A stretch of 64,000 nucleotides of DNA from Bacillus amyloliquefaciens DSM 7 = ATCC 23350 (GCF_000196735.1 NC_014551.1:3033001-3097000); one strand, 5' to 3'. Positions 1-10,200 are shown, counted from the first letter of the stretch. Notes: generated from the letters alone by a model not told the origin. Numbers and translations: made by a program.

Positions 1-339
1 TAATGTATATCCTAATTTCTTCAGCTGTCTGCATCTTGAGATCAGTGCCGGAGTGATCGGTATGTCTTCAAGAATTTCGATAATGAGCTGGTCAGGATCA
101 AAGGAGGTAGGGAGATCTGAAAACATCAGGCTTTCTGTAAAATTCACAAAGCAGCGTTTCCCCTCTGTCAGCTTTTCGATCCCGATGTTGATAAAGCTGT
201 TTATAATGAGATCTGTAGTAGCTTTATCTCCGTCCGCGGCCGAATAACGGTTCTCTTCACTCTCCCGGTAAAGAAGTTCATAAGCAACAACCTGTTCGTT
301 TCTGTTGAAGATAGGCTGTCTCGCAACAAACACCTTCAT
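1..339 (-). CDS. yuxH: EAL-domain protein YuxH, N-terminal part (cut by window edge)
   Basis: The first 113 codons of a leftward gene; the 3' end lies outside the window. The protein begins MKVFVARQPIFNRNEQVVAY and continues with a conserved ELLYRESEENR stretch, the usual opening of the YuxH / EAL-HDOD family. That family resembles cyclic-di-GMP phosphodiesterases, but many members lack full catalytic residues, and the visible part cannot decide activity. The ATG at 339 is preceded by a purine-rich AAGGGGG ribosome-binding site. In B. subtilis the gene lies next to pncB, as here. Identity is fairly sure; function is not shown by the sequence. Confidence 0.8.
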   Translation of the reverse strand, partial: MKVFVARQPIFNRNEQVVAYELLYRESEENRYSAADGDKATTDLIINSFINIGIEKLTEGKRCFVNFTESLMFSDLPTSFDPDQLIIEILEDIPITPALISRCRQLKKLGYTL

Positions 340-429
340 TCATTTACCCCCTTAGGTGCGGCCTTCGAACATAAGTATATCAAATAACTTGACGAAATTT
401 GTCTAAATGTGAAAAATATTATCACAAAC

Positions 430-460
430 AAAAAGCCTTTCCAGAGAAAGGAAAGGCCGT
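430..460 (-). terminator. Rho-independent terminator of pncB
   Basis: An 8-bp stem, GCCTTTCC (435-442) with GGAAAGGC (450-457), has a 7-nt loop. Read on the minus strand it is followed by a T-rich run (complement of 429-434). It sits directly after the pncB stop codon. Confidence 0.75.
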
Positions 461-468
461 TTTATCAT

Positions 469-1935
469 CTATTCAAGCTCCCGTTTCAGCTTGCTTTTGA
501 TCTCATGAATCCGCTGCATTTTGTTGCTCCAGCAGTCTTCACTTAAATCGACCGGATATTCTTCCGGCTTGCTGATCCGTTTGTATTCCTCCCACAGAAG
601 TTTGAGGTTTTCCTGGACATATTGCTGGATATCGGTAATTTCTGGATTATCATAACATAAAACGCCGTTTTCAAAAATCGGCTCATGCAGGTCTTTCGCA
701 TAGAAATCAGTGACGAATTTACTGACGAATGTATGAACGGGATGGAACATTTTTAAGCGTTTCTGGTCGTTTACCCGCTCGTCATAAAGAGCGATATAAT
801 CCCCTTCAGAGTGATGATTCAGCTTGTTGATAATCCGGTATACTTTCTTTCTTCCCGGCGTTGTCACTTTTTCAGGGTTTGACGAAATTTTGATAGTATC
901 GGTCAGTTTGCCGTCCTCTTCAATGGCCACAAGCTTGTAAACCGCGCCGAGGGCCGGCTGATCGTATGCGGTAATCAGTTTTGTGCCGATTCCCCACGTA
1001 TCGATTTTCGCTCCCTGCGATTTCAGATTTAAGATCGTATGCTCATCAAGGTCGCTTGAAGCGATAACCTTTGCGTCTTTGAAACCCGCTTCATCAAGCA
1101 TTTCACGCGCTTTTTTTGACAGGTACGCCAAGTCCCCGCTGTCCAGGCGGATGCCGATGAAGTTGATCCGGTCGCCGAATTCCTTCGCGACTTTAATCGC
1201 ATTCGGCATGCCTGAACGGATCGTATCGTACGTATCTACGAGAAACACGCAATCTCTGTGCGTCTCCGCATATTTCTTAAAAGCCGTATATTCATCACGG
1301 TACGCTTGCACGAGCGCATGGGCGTGCGTGCCGGATACCGGGATATTAAAGCGCTTTCCGGCTCTTACATTACTCGTCGCGCTGAAGCCGCCGATCAGGG
1401 CCGCTCTCGCTCCCCACATAGCCGCATCCATTTCATGGGCGCGCCGCGTGCCGAATTCAAGGGCGTCCTCATCACCGACAACGCCTTTAATGCGGGCTGC
1501 TTTTGTCGCGATTAATGTTTGGTAATTCACAATGTTAAGCAGAGCCGTCTCAATCAGCTGCGCTTCAATGAGGGGCGCTTCGACCCGCATAATCGGTTCG
1601 TTGTTAAAAACGAGCTCTCCTTCTTTCATGCTGTAAAGAGACCCGGTAAAAGAAAGATCCCGTAAATACTCAATGAAATCATCATCATAGTGCAATTCCG
1701 TTTTTAAATAATTCAGATCGCTGTCGGTAAATTTGAAGTTCTCCAAGTAATCGATTGCTTTTTCTAAGCCCGCAAATACCGCATAGCCGTTTTCAAAGGG
1801 AAGCTTTCTGAAAAAAAGCTCAAAGATCGCTTTTTTCTCATGAATGCCGTCTCTCCAGTACGTTTCGGCCATATTAATTTGATAAAGATCTGTATGTAAA
1901 GACAAACTGTCGTCTTTAAAACCATGCTCCACCAA
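469..1935 (-). CDS. pncB: Nicotinate phosphoribosyltransferase
   Basis: 488 residues, very close to B. subtilis PncB (YueK). It makes nicotinate mononucleotide from nicotinate and PRPP in the cytoplasm, the second step of NAD salvage. Family-typical stretches are visible: LHTDLYQINMAETYW near the N-terminus, EFGTRRAHEMDAAMWGARAA, SGTHAHALVQAY and DSGDLAYLSKKAR in the middle, and SSDLDE. The likely start is TTG at 1935, because GGAAGGGGAAAA ends about nine bases before it; GTG at 1932 is an alternative. It lies 17 bases after pncA, the nicotinamidase that supplies its substrate, so the two form a salvage operon. Confidence 0.93.
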   Translation of the reverse strand: MVEHGFKDDSLSLHTDLYQINMAETYWRDGIHEKKAIFELFFRKLPFENGYAVFAGLEKAIDYLENFKFTDSDLNYLKTELHYDDDFIEYLRDLSFTGSLYSMKEGELVFNNEPIMRVEAPLIEAQLIETALLNIVNYQTLIATKAARIKGVVGDEDALEFGTRRAHEMDAAMWGARAALIGGFSATSNVRAGKRFNIPVSGTHAHALVQAYRDEYTAFKKYAETHRDCVFLVDTYDTIRSGMPNAIKVAKEFGDRINFIGIRLDSGDLAYLSKKAREMLDEAGFKDAKVIASSDLDEHTILNLKSQGAKIDTWGIGTKLITAYDQPALGAVYKLVAIEEDGKLTDTIKISSNPEKVTTPGRKKVYRIINKLNHHSEGDYIALYDERVNDQKRLKMFHPVHTFVSKFVTDFYAKDLHEPIFENGVLCYDNPEITDIQQYVQENLKLLWEEYKRISKPEEYPVDLSEDCWSNKMQRIHEIKSKLKRELE

Positions 1936-1952
1936 AATTATTTTCCCCTTCC

Positions 1953-2504
1953 TTACTCTGCCACTTGCGCTCCGATGCTGTTCTTAAAATGGGACAGGGC
2001 CCATTCATGCCCTTCAGGATTAAAGCTTGCCACAGCGTTTTGATGAATGACGATCTGAAAGCCCTTGTTGTAGGCGTCAACCGCCGTGTGAAGAACACAG
2101 ATGTCGGTGCACAGGCCCGCAAGATGCAGTTCAGTGATCTGCCGTTCCCGCAGTTTCAGCTCTAAATCCGTTCCCGCAAAAGCAGAATATCTCGTTTTTT
2201 CCATATAGCTTACGTTTTTTGCGTTTTTATGTTTCTCATAAAGAGGCGAAAGCTTTCCGTACAGCTCCTTGCCCTCCGTGCCGTTGATATTATGCGGAGG
2301 AAACAGGCGTATTTCGGGATGAAAGTCATCGTCTGCATCATGTGAATCCACCGCAAAAACAACGTAATCACCGTTTTCTATAAAAGCTTGCGTCAAACTG
2401 ACAATCGTATCTTCAATTTGCCTTGCGGGTTCTCCGCACGTCAATGCTCCGTTCTCTGCTGCAAAATCATTCGTATAATCAATGCATATAAATGCTTTTT
2501 TCAT
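1953..2504 (-). CDS. pncA: Nicotinamidase
   Basis: 183 residues of the isochorismatase/cysteine-hydrolase fold; converts nicotinamide to nicotinate. The start MKKAFICIDYTNDF holds the catalytic Asp, MEKTRYSAFAGTDL holds the Lys, and LAGLCTDICVLHTA holds the nucleophilic Cys. The metal-binding D-x-H is seen in AVDSHDADDDFHPE. I chose ATG 2504 over an upstream in-frame start because GGGGAGG lies seven bases before it and the length matches B. subtilis PncA. It is followed directly by pncB, the next enzyme of the NAD salvage route. Confidence 0.93.
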   Translation of the reverse strand: MKKAFICIDYTNDFAAENGALTCGEPARQIEDTIVSLTQAFIENGDYVVFAVDSHDADDDFHPEIRLFPPHNINGTEGKELYGKLSPLYEKHKNAKNVSYMEKTRYSAFAGTDLELKLRERQITELHLAGLCTDICVLHTAVDAYNKGFQIVIHQNAVASFNPEGHEWALSHFKNSIGAQVAE

Positions 2505-2584
2505 AGCCGGCCTCCCCGCCATTCATATGAAAACCATTATATCCTATCTCCACCTGTAAGTGAATTGGCATTGTAAAATGACAT

Positions 2585-2980
2585 TTATTTCAGGAGTGAA
2601 CGCTGAAAAATGTCATCCTGAACATAAATGCCGTCCAGGTTCACAGCATGATCGGCGGCAAAAACCAGGCCGAGCGGCGTTTCAAATTGAAGGTCCGAGA
2701 TCACTGAGCTTCGGACACCGTCCAGTGCGGCAAGCTTCATATATGGTGAATAAGCATGATACGGCAGCCTTCCGTTTATATACAGCACCGCGTCTTTTCG
2801 GTTTTTCAGCGCCTGTTTCACTTCTTCATACGGCTTCTTTTGCAGCACCTGCCCCTTCGTCAGGGCAATGATGACTCTTTCACGCAGCGAGCCTAAAAAT
2901 AAATGGCGTTCATCCGGTTTCGTCTGCAGAGGGCCATACATACCCTGCTGTAAATAAAGGTCAACTGTTTTGTCGCTCAT
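2585..2980 (-). CDS. yueI: YueI, DUF1694 family protein
   Basis: 131 residues, beginning MSDKTVDLYLQQGMYGPLQT. It matches the YueI/DUF1694 family, whose fold resembles the ribosomal L7Ae-like group but whose function is unknown. There is no signal peptide or membrane segment. The start is supported by GAGGAGGG eight bases upstream. It sits between pncA and yueH on the same strand with a 65-base gap to yueH. No catalytic motif is apparent. Confidence 0.8.
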   Translation of the reverse strand: MSDKTVDLYLQQGMYGPLQTKPDERHLFLGSLRERVIIALTKGQVLQKKPYEEVKQALKNRKDAVLYINGRLPYHAYSPYMKLAALDGVRSSVISDLQFETPLGLVFAADHAVNLDGIYVQDDIFQRSLLK

Positions 2981-3045
2981 CGGCCTGTCCCTCCTCAGCT
3001 TGTTTTACAATTATCGCCCCGGCATGGACGCGGTAAACCGTTTCG

Positions 3046-3294
3046 TTACATTTCAGCGACCCAATGGGAGATCTTGCCGGCGAGCTCTCCGGCAGGCTCT
3101 TCATCAATCAGTTTGCTGAATGATTGTAAAAGCCGCTGCGCCAGCGCCTTTTTCTCTTCCTCATAGGAAATAATCGTGCTCCACTCAAGTTCCGGAACGG
3201 CTACGAGGGTATGCTGTTCTTTTTTATTTTCATGCAGATACACATCGCCGATCATTCCGGACTGCACGGTAATATTCGCTTTTCTGATTTTCAT
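3046..3294 (-). CDS. yueH: YueH family protein
   Basis: 82 residues, MKIRKANITVQSGMIGDVYLHENKK and so on, the same length as B. subtilis YueH. It is a small soluble acidic protein of unknown function, with no recognisable enzyme motif. AAAGGGG lies upstream of ATG 3294. It is flanked by yueI and the spore-germination-like gene yueG, all on the minus strand. Identity rests on similarity and position. Confidence 0.75.
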   Translation of the reverse strand: MKIRKANITVQSGMIGDVYLHENKKEQHTLVAVPELEWSTIISYEEEKKALAQRLLQSFSKLIDEEPAGELAGKISHWVAEM

Positions 3295-3334
3295 AAAAAT
3301 TCCCCTTTTATAAAGACTGATTCTATTATACTAC

Positions 3335-3367
3335 AAAAAAGCGACAGCCTCCTAAAGGGAGGCTGTC
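3335..3367 (-). terminator. Terminator overlapping the yueG stop codon
   Basis: The stem GACAGCCTCC (3343-3352) / GGAGGCTGTC (3358-3367) is followed on the minus strand by six T (3335-3340). The yueG stop codon lies inside the right arm. Confidence 0.85.
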
Positions 3368-3587
3368 ACGCGTTAAACCAATCAGGTTCGTCAAACAGAT
3401 CGATATCTTCAAAGAGCGTTTTGCTGAATTTATTAGTGACTTTGACAAAATCTCCGGAATGAAACGCCCCTGCCCCCGCGCCTGAGTGGTCAACGGCTTT
3501 GGGAGAAATGGCAAACACGTCACCGAAGCTCGCCGCAGCGTCTCCGGCTAAGCTCATAATATAAATCGGTCCCACAATTGCAGGCAT
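3366..3587 (-). CDS. yueG: GerPA/GerPF-like spore germination protein
   Basis: 73 residues starting [20 protein letters not shown], with the conserved pattern of the GerPA/GerPF family: a hydrophobic start, a [11 protein letters not shown] block and a [10 protein letters not shown] block. Family members lie in the spore coat and help germinants pass. The ATG at 3587 has CGGAGG seven bases upstream; an in-frame GTG at 3593 is too close to that site. The gene ends in its own terminator. I infer expression late in sporulation from the family; no sigma-K promoter was assigned. Confidence 0.8.
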   Translation of the reverse strand: MPAIVGPIYIMSLAGDAAASFGDVFAISPKAVDHSGAGAGAFHSGDFVKVTNKFSKTLFEDIDLFDEPDWFNA

Positions 3588-3648
3588 ACCCACACCTCCG
3601 CTTTTCTTTACAGCATTTTATGCGGCGCGTGCGGAGTTGTGCCCGTTT

Positions 3649-4755
3649 TTATTTCGGCTTGCGGTTGTCTTCGTGTTTTGACCGCTGACGAAGTTTGATA
3701 AGGCGGACGATATTTAAGACGAATGCTTTTAAGACCGCGTAAACCGGCACAGCCAGAATCATTGCGAGAATGCCGCCGAAACTGCCCGCTCCGACAAGCA
3801 GAAGAATAATGGTGAGCGGGTGGGTATTGAGCCGTTTCCCGATAACAAGCGGAGAAAGCAGGTTTCCGTCAAGCTGCTGGACGACAACGACAACAATAAC
3901 GGCAAACAGCGCCTTAGCCGGAGAATCCATAAACGCGATAATTACCGCCGGCGCAGCCCCGAGAAACGGTCCGAGGTACGGAATGATATTGGTGACGGCA
4001 ATCACCATCCCGAGAATTAACGCGTAAGGCAGGCCGATAATCCAATATCCGATAAAGCATGCCGTCCCGACAAAGAGACAGATCAGCAGCTGGCCTTGGA
4101 AATATGCGGCCAATGTGACATATAAGTCATTGAATATTTTCCGACCTTCCGCCCGGTAGGAAGAAGGCAGGATTTTGACCGCCAAGAGCGGAAAACGCCG
4201 GCCGTCCTTCAGCATATAAAACAAGATGAACGGAACGGTGATCACGACAAGCGTTATATTCGTAACGACGCCGAACACGGCGGACAGGCTTGCGGTAATA
4301 TTTTGCGGAAGACTTTGTAAAAATCCCGTCAGAGACTGCTGAATTTTTTCTATCGACACATAATCCTGCGTCATCATCCACGTAAACCATTTGGAATGGG
4401 ATAATTGTGTCGTCAAGCTTTGAATCTGATTAATGTAATCAGGGAAATTGTTAAACAGCCCCGTGACCTGGGAAGCCACAATCGGTCCGATTGCGGTGAA
4501 CATAAAGGCTATCAGGCCGATGAAAACGAGATAAATGAGCAGGATCGCCAATGTCCGGGGGATTTTTTTCTCAAGCAGGCGCACGATCGGATTAAAAATG
4601 AAAAACAAAATGCCCGAGATCAGAATCGGAAAAAACAGAGTGCTGATAAAACCGAAAAACGGCTGAAAAATAAACGAGACTTTCGTTGATACGTAAATTA
4701 TGAGCAAAACGAGCAAAATTTGCAGCGTCCAAAAATGGACCTTTGATTTCAACAA
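3649..4755 (-). CDS. yueF: AI-2E family transporter-like membrane protein YueF
   Basis: About 368 residues with many hydrophobic helices, including LQILLVLLIIYVSTKVSF at the N-terminus and a PYLGPFLGAAPAVIIAFM block typical of the AI-2E / UPF0118 (PerM) family. Some relatives export autoinducer-2 or act as ion antiporters; the substrate here is unknown. I place the start at TTG 4755 (protein MLKSKVHFWTLQ), because AGGAGG lies seven bases upstream and the protein then matches B. subtilis YueF. The reading frame stays open for about 80 codons further upstream, but that stretch has no ribosome-binding site and crosses into the yuzF region. The C-terminus is basic. Confidence 0.85.
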   Translation of the reverse strand: MLKSKVHFWTLQILLVLLIIYVSTKVSFIFQPFFGFISTLFFPILISGILFFIFNPIVRLLEKKIPRTLAILLIYLVFIGLIAFMFTAIGPIVASQVTGLFNNFPDYINQIQSLTTQLSHSKWFTWMMTQDYVSIEKIQQSLTGFLQSLPQNITASLSAVFGVVTNITLVVITVPFILFYMLKDGRRFPLLAVKILPSSYRAEGRKIFNDLYVTLAAYFQGQLLICLFVGTACFIGYWIIGLPYALILGMVIAVTNIIPYLGPFLGAAPAVIIAFMDSPAKALFAVIVVVVVQQLDGNLLSPLVIGKRLNTHPLTIILLLVGAGSFGGILAMILAVPVYAVLKAFVLNIVRLIKLRQRSKHEDNRKPK

Positions 4756-4891
4756 GCGGTTTCCTCCTATTGTTATGTGAACTTGTACTGTGATTGTACC
4801 AAAAAAAGCCGCCGTGCATCTATGTATCTCAAAAAAGAAGACGCACCGGGGTTTTGTAAGGACGGCCTCCGGTTTGCGCCTTATCGGGCTG

Positions 4892-5128
4892 TTACACACG
4901 TTCGGTATAATCAGGCATGACAGAAACCACATGGCGGTTTCTGATATAAAATACGCGGTCATGCGTTTCTTCAATGGCGATATGATCTGGAGTGGCATCA
5001 ATCAGCCGTCCCCTGACAATGCGTCTGACGGTTTGAATGATAAACCTTGAGCCGATAAGCTTATGGATGGTCTGATAAACGTAAGGATCTACTAACGAGA
5101 CGATTTGCGGGCTTCCTTGATGGGCCAT
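4892..5128 (-). CDS. yuzF: YuzF, DUF2642 family protein
   Basis: 78 residues, beginning MAHQGSPQIVSLVDPYVYQT and ending VMPDYTERV. It fits the DUF2642 family of small Bacillus proteins, some associated with spores. AAAGGGGATCA precedes ATG 5128. The pattern of short beta-like segments (SRFIIQTVRRIVRGRLIDAT, HVVSVM) suggests a small beta-rich fold. Function is unknown. It lies between yueF and yueE. Confidence 0.7.
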   Translation of the reverse strand: MAHQGSPQIVSLVDPYVYQTIHKLIGSRFIIQTVRRIVRGRLIDATPDHIAIEETHDRVFYIRNRHVVSVMPDYTERV

Positions 5129-5264
5129 TTTCGCTGATCCCCTTTACTATGTTTTCCTTCAGCATATGCAGCGGACAAAGGCTTTGACACAGTACGTCTA
5201 TCGGAGGGGAAAAGGGTTAGTGAGTATGCGGAGTTATGTAAGCGGAAAAGGCCGCATGAGTGGC

Positions 5265-5795
5265 CTAGACTGAGCTTCTTATGGGATATTGGGCTTGGTC
5301 AATTAACTGATCAAGCTTTTGGATTTGTTTGAGCGCGGCCGTATGATCCATTTGGCGGTAATGGTGATGTCCGCCGGGTTCTTCATCGAGTTCATCCGCT
5401 TGTTTCACAATTTGCTGGAGCGTATTCTTGTCCAGTTCGCCTTCAGGCAGATAGGAATCGGTGTGAAGCAGAATCGCCAGCGCAATCTCTTTCGCCGCTT
5501 TCGGTTCTTCACCGAGCCGGATGAGCAGCTTATGCGCCCGTTCAGCGCCTTTAATGGCATGGATATCGTTTCTTCTGTACTTTTCATAATCCCATTTGCC
5601 GTCTGTGTACCATTCGTAATGGCCGATGTCATGCAGTAAAGCCGCTTTCGCCGCAAGATCCGGGCTGACACCTGCTTTTACGGCAAGACGGTATGCATGA
5701 AACGCGCAGGCAACCGCATGGGCGACGCCGGAACGCTGTAAATACTTTTGTGCGATTGGATGGGTGAAGACATCCATTAACGTTACATTTCTCAT
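5265..5795 (-). CDS. yueE: HD-domain hydrolase YueE
   Basis: 176 residues with a clear HD metal-dependent phosphohydrolase domain. HAVACAFHAYRL supplies the first His, AALLHDIGHYEW the HD pair (about residues 55-56), and LLHTDSYLPEG a later metal ligand region. Substrates of such proteins are often nucleotides; none can be named here. A tract GGHHHYRQ near residue 143 is His-rich. The start at 5795 has GGAGGGG-type bases upstream. Length equals that of B. subtilis YueE. Confidence 0.85.
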   Translation of the reverse strand: MRNVTLMDVFTHPIAQKYLQRSGVAHAVACAFHAYRLAVKAGVSPDLAAKAALLHDIGHYEWYTDGKWDYEKYRRNDIHAIKGAERAHKLLIRLGEEPKAAKEIALAILLHTDSYLPEGELDKNTLQQIVKQADELDEEPGGHHHYRQMDHTAALKQIQKLDQLIDQAQYPIRSSV

Positions 5796-5931
5796 GGAAA
5801 CCCCTCCTTATTTATATTTTTAGAATCCTAACATAAATCGAGAAGAAACTCAATTCATCCGATACATTATTATACCCCTTATATTGCGTTTCAGTCATAA
5901 TATGCCGCCGGGCCGCGAAGTGATTGTACAA

Positions 5932-5960
5932 ATAAAAAAGAGCAGCGCGGAAGCTGCTCT
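5932..5960 (-). terminator. Terminator of yueD
   Basis: The stem AGAGCAGC (5939-5946) / GCTGCTCT (5953-5960) overlaps the yueD stop codon and is followed on the minus strand by a T-rich run (complement of AATAAAAA). It closes the secretion/yueD transcription unit. Confidence 0.85.
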
Positions 5961-6690
5961 ACAAAAACTCTTTGATATCGTATATCCGTCCGTTTTCCGG
6001 CTCTCCTGCGATCAGTGAGCGGATGACACCAGCGATGTATTCCGGACTTCTGAGGCTGTTCGTTTCTTTCAGATTGCGGAACCGATCGATGTCGTGAAAA
6101 TCTTCTTTGGATGAAGAACGAATGACGGCCTGCATGTCTGTATCCATCACTCCCGGTGAGAATGACAACATGCGGACCGGCAGCTCTTCATCTTCCTGTT
6201 CAAACCCGAATGTTCTCGTAAACATATCAAGCCCAGCTTTTGAGCTGCAATACGCGCTCCAGCCTTTATAAGGATTTTTCGCCGCGCCCGATGTGATGTT
6301 GACAATGGTTTTGCTGCCGGTGAACGCTTCGAAACGCTTCGTGAACATTTGGCTGAGCAAAACAGGCGCCGTCAGATTAAGGGTGTAATGGCGGTTCAAT
6401 TCTTCTGCGGAAGCTTCTTTCGCCCGCTTGATCGGTTCTACCATTCCGGCATTATTGATCAGTGTGACGGCGGAATACCGCTTCTCATCAGCTTGATCAA
6501 GAATCGCCTTCATCTGCCGCTCGGTGTCTGACAGATCGGTTAAATCAACACTGTATTCTGTCAGTCCCTCGCGCTTTTCTCCGCTTATCGTTCTTGAAAG
6601 CGCGGCGACTTCGGCTCCTTCTTGAAGCGCCTGTTCCGCAAGCGCCCGCCCCAATCCTTTTGATGCGCCTGTTATCAGAAAAAACTGCAT
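5959..6690 (-). CDS. yueD: SDR-family reductase YueD (benzil reductase type)
   Basis: 243 residues of the short-chain dehydrogenase fold. The NADP-binding motif FLITGASKGLGRAL is at the N-terminus, NNAG near residue 91, and the catalytic YCSSKAG near residue 158 with SFSPGVMDTD after it. The Bacillus homologue is described as a benzil reductase forming (S)-benzoin; the physiological substrate is unknown. It lies 61 bases after yueC at the end of the type VII secretion operon, but nothing in the sequence ties it to secretion. Confidence 0.87.
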   Translation of the reverse strand: MQFFLITGASKGLGRALAEQALQEGAEVAALSRTISGEKREGLTEYSVDLTDLSDTERQMKAILDQADEKRYSAVTLINNAGMVEPIKRAKEASAEELNRHYTLNLTAPVLLSQMFTKRFEAFTGSKTIVNITSGAAKNPYKGWSAYCSSKAGLDMFTRTFGFEQEDEELPVRMLSFSPGVMDTDMQAVIRSSSKEDFHDIDRFRNLKETNSLRSPEYIAGVIRSLIAGEPENGRIYDIKEFL

Positions 6691-6751
6691 GACACTCCTC
6701 CTTTTTTTTCTTATTTTACGGACTGTCTTCCCGCAAACACAAGCGATCTGT

Positions 6752-7243
6752 TTACCGCTTTGCCTTTTCCTGCGCCGTGACTTTCGGAATCAGATAAATC
6801 ATCGCCGCAATGCCGAAGAGGATCAGGACGGCATAAATGACAGGCAAAAGAAAAGAAGTCTTTTTCTCATCCGCTTCCATATCTGCCGAGGTATGGCGCA
6901 CCGCCGGCTCGGCAAAAGTGATCCCCAGTTTTTTCGATTGCGCTTTGATCGTATTCGGCTCAGTGTCTGACGATGTAAACAAATTTGATATCAGTTTTTC
7001 ATCCGGGCTTTCGGCCGGTTGATCAAACGTAATGTCCTTCTGCTCTTTCGGAAGCGCCGTTTTTTCTTCGGAGTAGGCGTCGTCGTGCAGGTAATCCGTA
7101 CGAATTTCAATGTCTTTCTTTTCATATTCATTCGGCTTGACATCAGTATTGTCCTCATTCGCGGCTGCGGCTTGAGGAAGGAAAAGGAAAAAGGAGAGAG
7201 CAAACAGCAAGATCCCTTTTTCCATGAATGTGTTACGCCTCAT
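6752..7243 (-). CDS. yueC: Type VII secretion protein YueC (EssA family)
   Basis: About 163 residues. The N-terminus [28 protein letters not shown] looks like a signal peptide or anchor, the middle is acidic and charged, and one membrane helix ([20 protein letters not shown]) lies near the C-terminus before a basic tail. This layout matches EssA, a membrane component of the firmicute Ess system. The start at ATG 7243 overlaps the end of yueB by 11 bases; GGAGGAAAG lies rather far upstream, so ATG 7225 or a GTG further upstream remains possible. The gene is translationally coupled to yueB. Confidence 0.8.
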   Translation of the reverse strand: MRRNTFMEKGILLFALSFFLFLPQAAAANEDNTDVKPNEYEKKDIEIRTDYLHDDAYSEEKTALPKEQKDITFDQPAESPDEKLISNLFTSSDTEPNTIKAQSKKLGITFAEPAVRHTSADMEADEKKTSFLLPVIYAVLILFGIAAMIYLIPKVTAQEKAKR

Positions 7244-10200
7244 AAGACTGATCACTTTCCTCCGTTTTTTCCGCAAACAGCCGAATAATGAGCGGAAGCA
7301 CCGCCGCAATCAGCGTAATAATCACAAGAACCGTTATTCCCATCGCAAACAGATGGCCCGTACCGTATTGGATATCGATATAGACTTTCGAAACCGGGCT
7401 GTCAAAGGTAAAGTTCGGCATAATCAAGTCGATCAAAGGCGCCACATAAAAGAGAATGAGCGCTGACGAAGCGATCCATCCGGTGATCGAGCCAAAGACA
7501 AAGGCTGCCCGGATAAAAGCCGAACTCGCCGCGAGCAAGAGAATCGTAAAGATTGACCATTTAATCGTCTGATCGTCCGGAAGCGAGTAGATATTCAGAC
7601 CGAACAGACTGATCATCAGTCCGACCATAATGTTTAAAATCCCAAAGAGCGCGCCTTTGACGAGAAGCGGCGCCTGCTGATAATACGAGCTGAAATAGCC
7701 GATCAGAAGACTGCTGATCAAAACGATCACCAAAATGACGACCGGCGGAACATTCTGAACCCGGTCTTCCGGCACCTCTCCGCTGATTTTAAGCGGGTTG
7801 GCGAGATAATCGTAAACGTATCCGTTTTCCTGTCCGTCAACGAGCGCGTTCCCTAAAATGCCGTACACGTCATTTCTGATCAATTTTGTGGAATCGACGT
7901 TTTTGCCCCAATTGCTGTTCAGGGTGTCCGCTTTCTGCTGTACGTCATTTACGCTTTGCTGCATATTGTCGGTATAGCTGATGATGCCGGACTGGCGTTC
8001 TGACAGATGGCCCATCGTGTCAGACATTTGCAGCACTTCGCGGCCGACGGTATCCTGAGCGCCGAGCGCCATCGTTCCGGTTAATCCGTCTCCGCTGAAC
8101 GTTGCCGCTTCCTGCACAGCGCCTTCAGCAAGCTGATCAGATGCTTTAGCCGCGCTGTCTGCGATGCTGGCGAGCTCATCGAGCACTCCGGCTTGTTCAT
8201 CTCTGATATATGAGCTGTAGTTATCCGAGAATTCGGTCATGCCTTTAATGAAATTGCTGATGTCTTCATCTGTCTGCATCTTATTGTTTTTCAGGTTTTC
8301 CCAGCTTGCCGTTTCAATCGGTTTGATGGCGAGAACGGTTTGGACTTCGCCTTGCTGGGCTTTCAGCACCCTGTTTTTCACATCAGGCAGCGAGCCTGCG
8401 TCGAGAGAATGATAAAGTGTTGCCTCATACAAAGATAAATCATTATAGTAACTCATTAAATCGGATATCACTTTTGTATTGATGTCAGCGGCAAATATCT
8501 GTTCAAGAGCAGATTTGCGGCCGCCGTCCAATGACGGGTAGTTCAAAATGTTCTGTTCTGTTTTTAAAATCATTCTGTAAACGGTATTGAAGTCTTGTTT
8601 TCTCGTTTCTTCTGATTGTTCCAGCTTTTTTTGTAATTTGTCCGCACGTTTTTCAACTTTGGCAATCTGGTCTTTAAGGCCTTGGATTTCTTCATCAAGA
8701 GCATCGAGACGTTTTTTCAGTTCTTCATTATGTGTCTGCTGTTTCTCTTCAAGCTCTTTTTCAATTTGCTGAATGCGCTCTGCGGCTTGGTTCAGCCTTT
8801 CTTTTGCCTTAGATACTTCTGTGCCGCCGTCTCCTTCAGAGCCGTTCGGATCGTCCGCGGGGTCATCAGCAAGCGGAGTGACGTTTTTAGCGGTTGCGGC
8901 TGTTTTTGTCTGCTGATCGCCTGTGTTATCGGAAGGAGACTGCTGTTCTTTTGTGCCGTCATCCGTTTTTCCGTCTTCTCCGGGAGCCGTCCCGTCATTC
9001 GGTTCGGTACCGCCGGAGTTTTCACCATTATCCCCATGGCCCGGGTTTTCAGGGTCTGGATTTTCTTTTTCCGGTTCTTTTAAACCGTCAGAAATAGAAT
9101 TGATCTCAGCGGAGATGCGTTTTAATTCGTTACGCTGATCGTCAAGGTCAATTTTCAGATCACCGGGTTTTTCTTCTTCCGGTTTTTCTTCTTCTTTCGG
9201 TTCATCCGAGCCGTCATCCCCCGGGTCTTTTTCCGGAACGGTTAAGTTCTGGCGATCCCTTTTCATAAGGGCTTGAATGCTGTTCAGTGTTTCAAATCTT
9301 GCTTGGGCTTTATATTGAGTCAAATAATTGTCAAGTAAATTGGATTGAATATTTGCCATCCCTTGTTCCTGCTCAGGGACCTGCGCTTCTCTCACCTTTT
9401 GGGCGGCTGCCAGTGCCGATCCTGTCTGGTCAAGCTGTGTCTGCGCCCGGTTTATGCCTGAAGACAGCCCGCTCATCATGGTGCTGAACTGGTTGGCGGC
9501 CTGCTGCGCTTTAATAGCGTTCAGTCCGGTTGTGATTTGCTTTTGATTTTGTTCCTGCGCGGCCAGCAGCAGTTTTTTCTGATTTTCCTGATATTGTTTA
9601 TAGCGCTCAACTGTATCGGCAAAGTCTTTGAGCGTGTTTTTGGCTTCATCTGCCGAGGTCAATTTTTCTTTTGCTGCGCCCTGCGCTTCGTTCATTGATT
9701 TTTTCAGTTCGTCAATCAGGTCTTTTTGCCGTTTGATCTCACCTGCCAAGTCATTGGAGCTCGGCTTGTAAAAGTTGTACATGACATTTTGAAATTCTGA
9801 TTCTTTATTGACGATCTTGTCAAAATCGCCTCTGACATTGTTCACTTTTTGTGAGACGAAATTCCAATACAATGCCGACATTTTTTTATTCATTGATTTT
9901 TGGGCGTCTTCAAGCTCACGCTGCACTTTTTCTTTGTTGACGGCGTTCAGGTTGCTTTGAATATTGAATGTCAGCGTAGCTTTTTGCGGACGCTCCTTGT
10001 CATAGCTTAAAATGTCTTTTGAAAAATCGGATGGAATGTAAACGACTGCGTCATACTTCTTATCCGCCAGGCCGTTTTCAGCCGCGCTCCTGTTGACGAC
10101 CGTCCAGGAATAATCCGGACGGTCGCCGAGAGCCGCCGCTACTTCTTTGCCGAAATGGACCGATTCCCTATCCTCATTTTCATCTGTTTCATCATGTAAG

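Noticed and set aside
4756-5001. N-terminal extension of yueF
   Set aside because: The frame is open but lacks a ribosome-binding site and runs into yuzF; TTG 4755 with AGGAGG is better.
5245-5267. Hairpin at the yueE stop
   Set aside because: The stem AGGCC/GGCCT is short and followed by only four T on the minus strand.
8587-9138. Several plus-strand frames opposite yueB
   Set aside because: They are low-complexity antisense shadows of the Glu/Gln/Asp-rich coding region.
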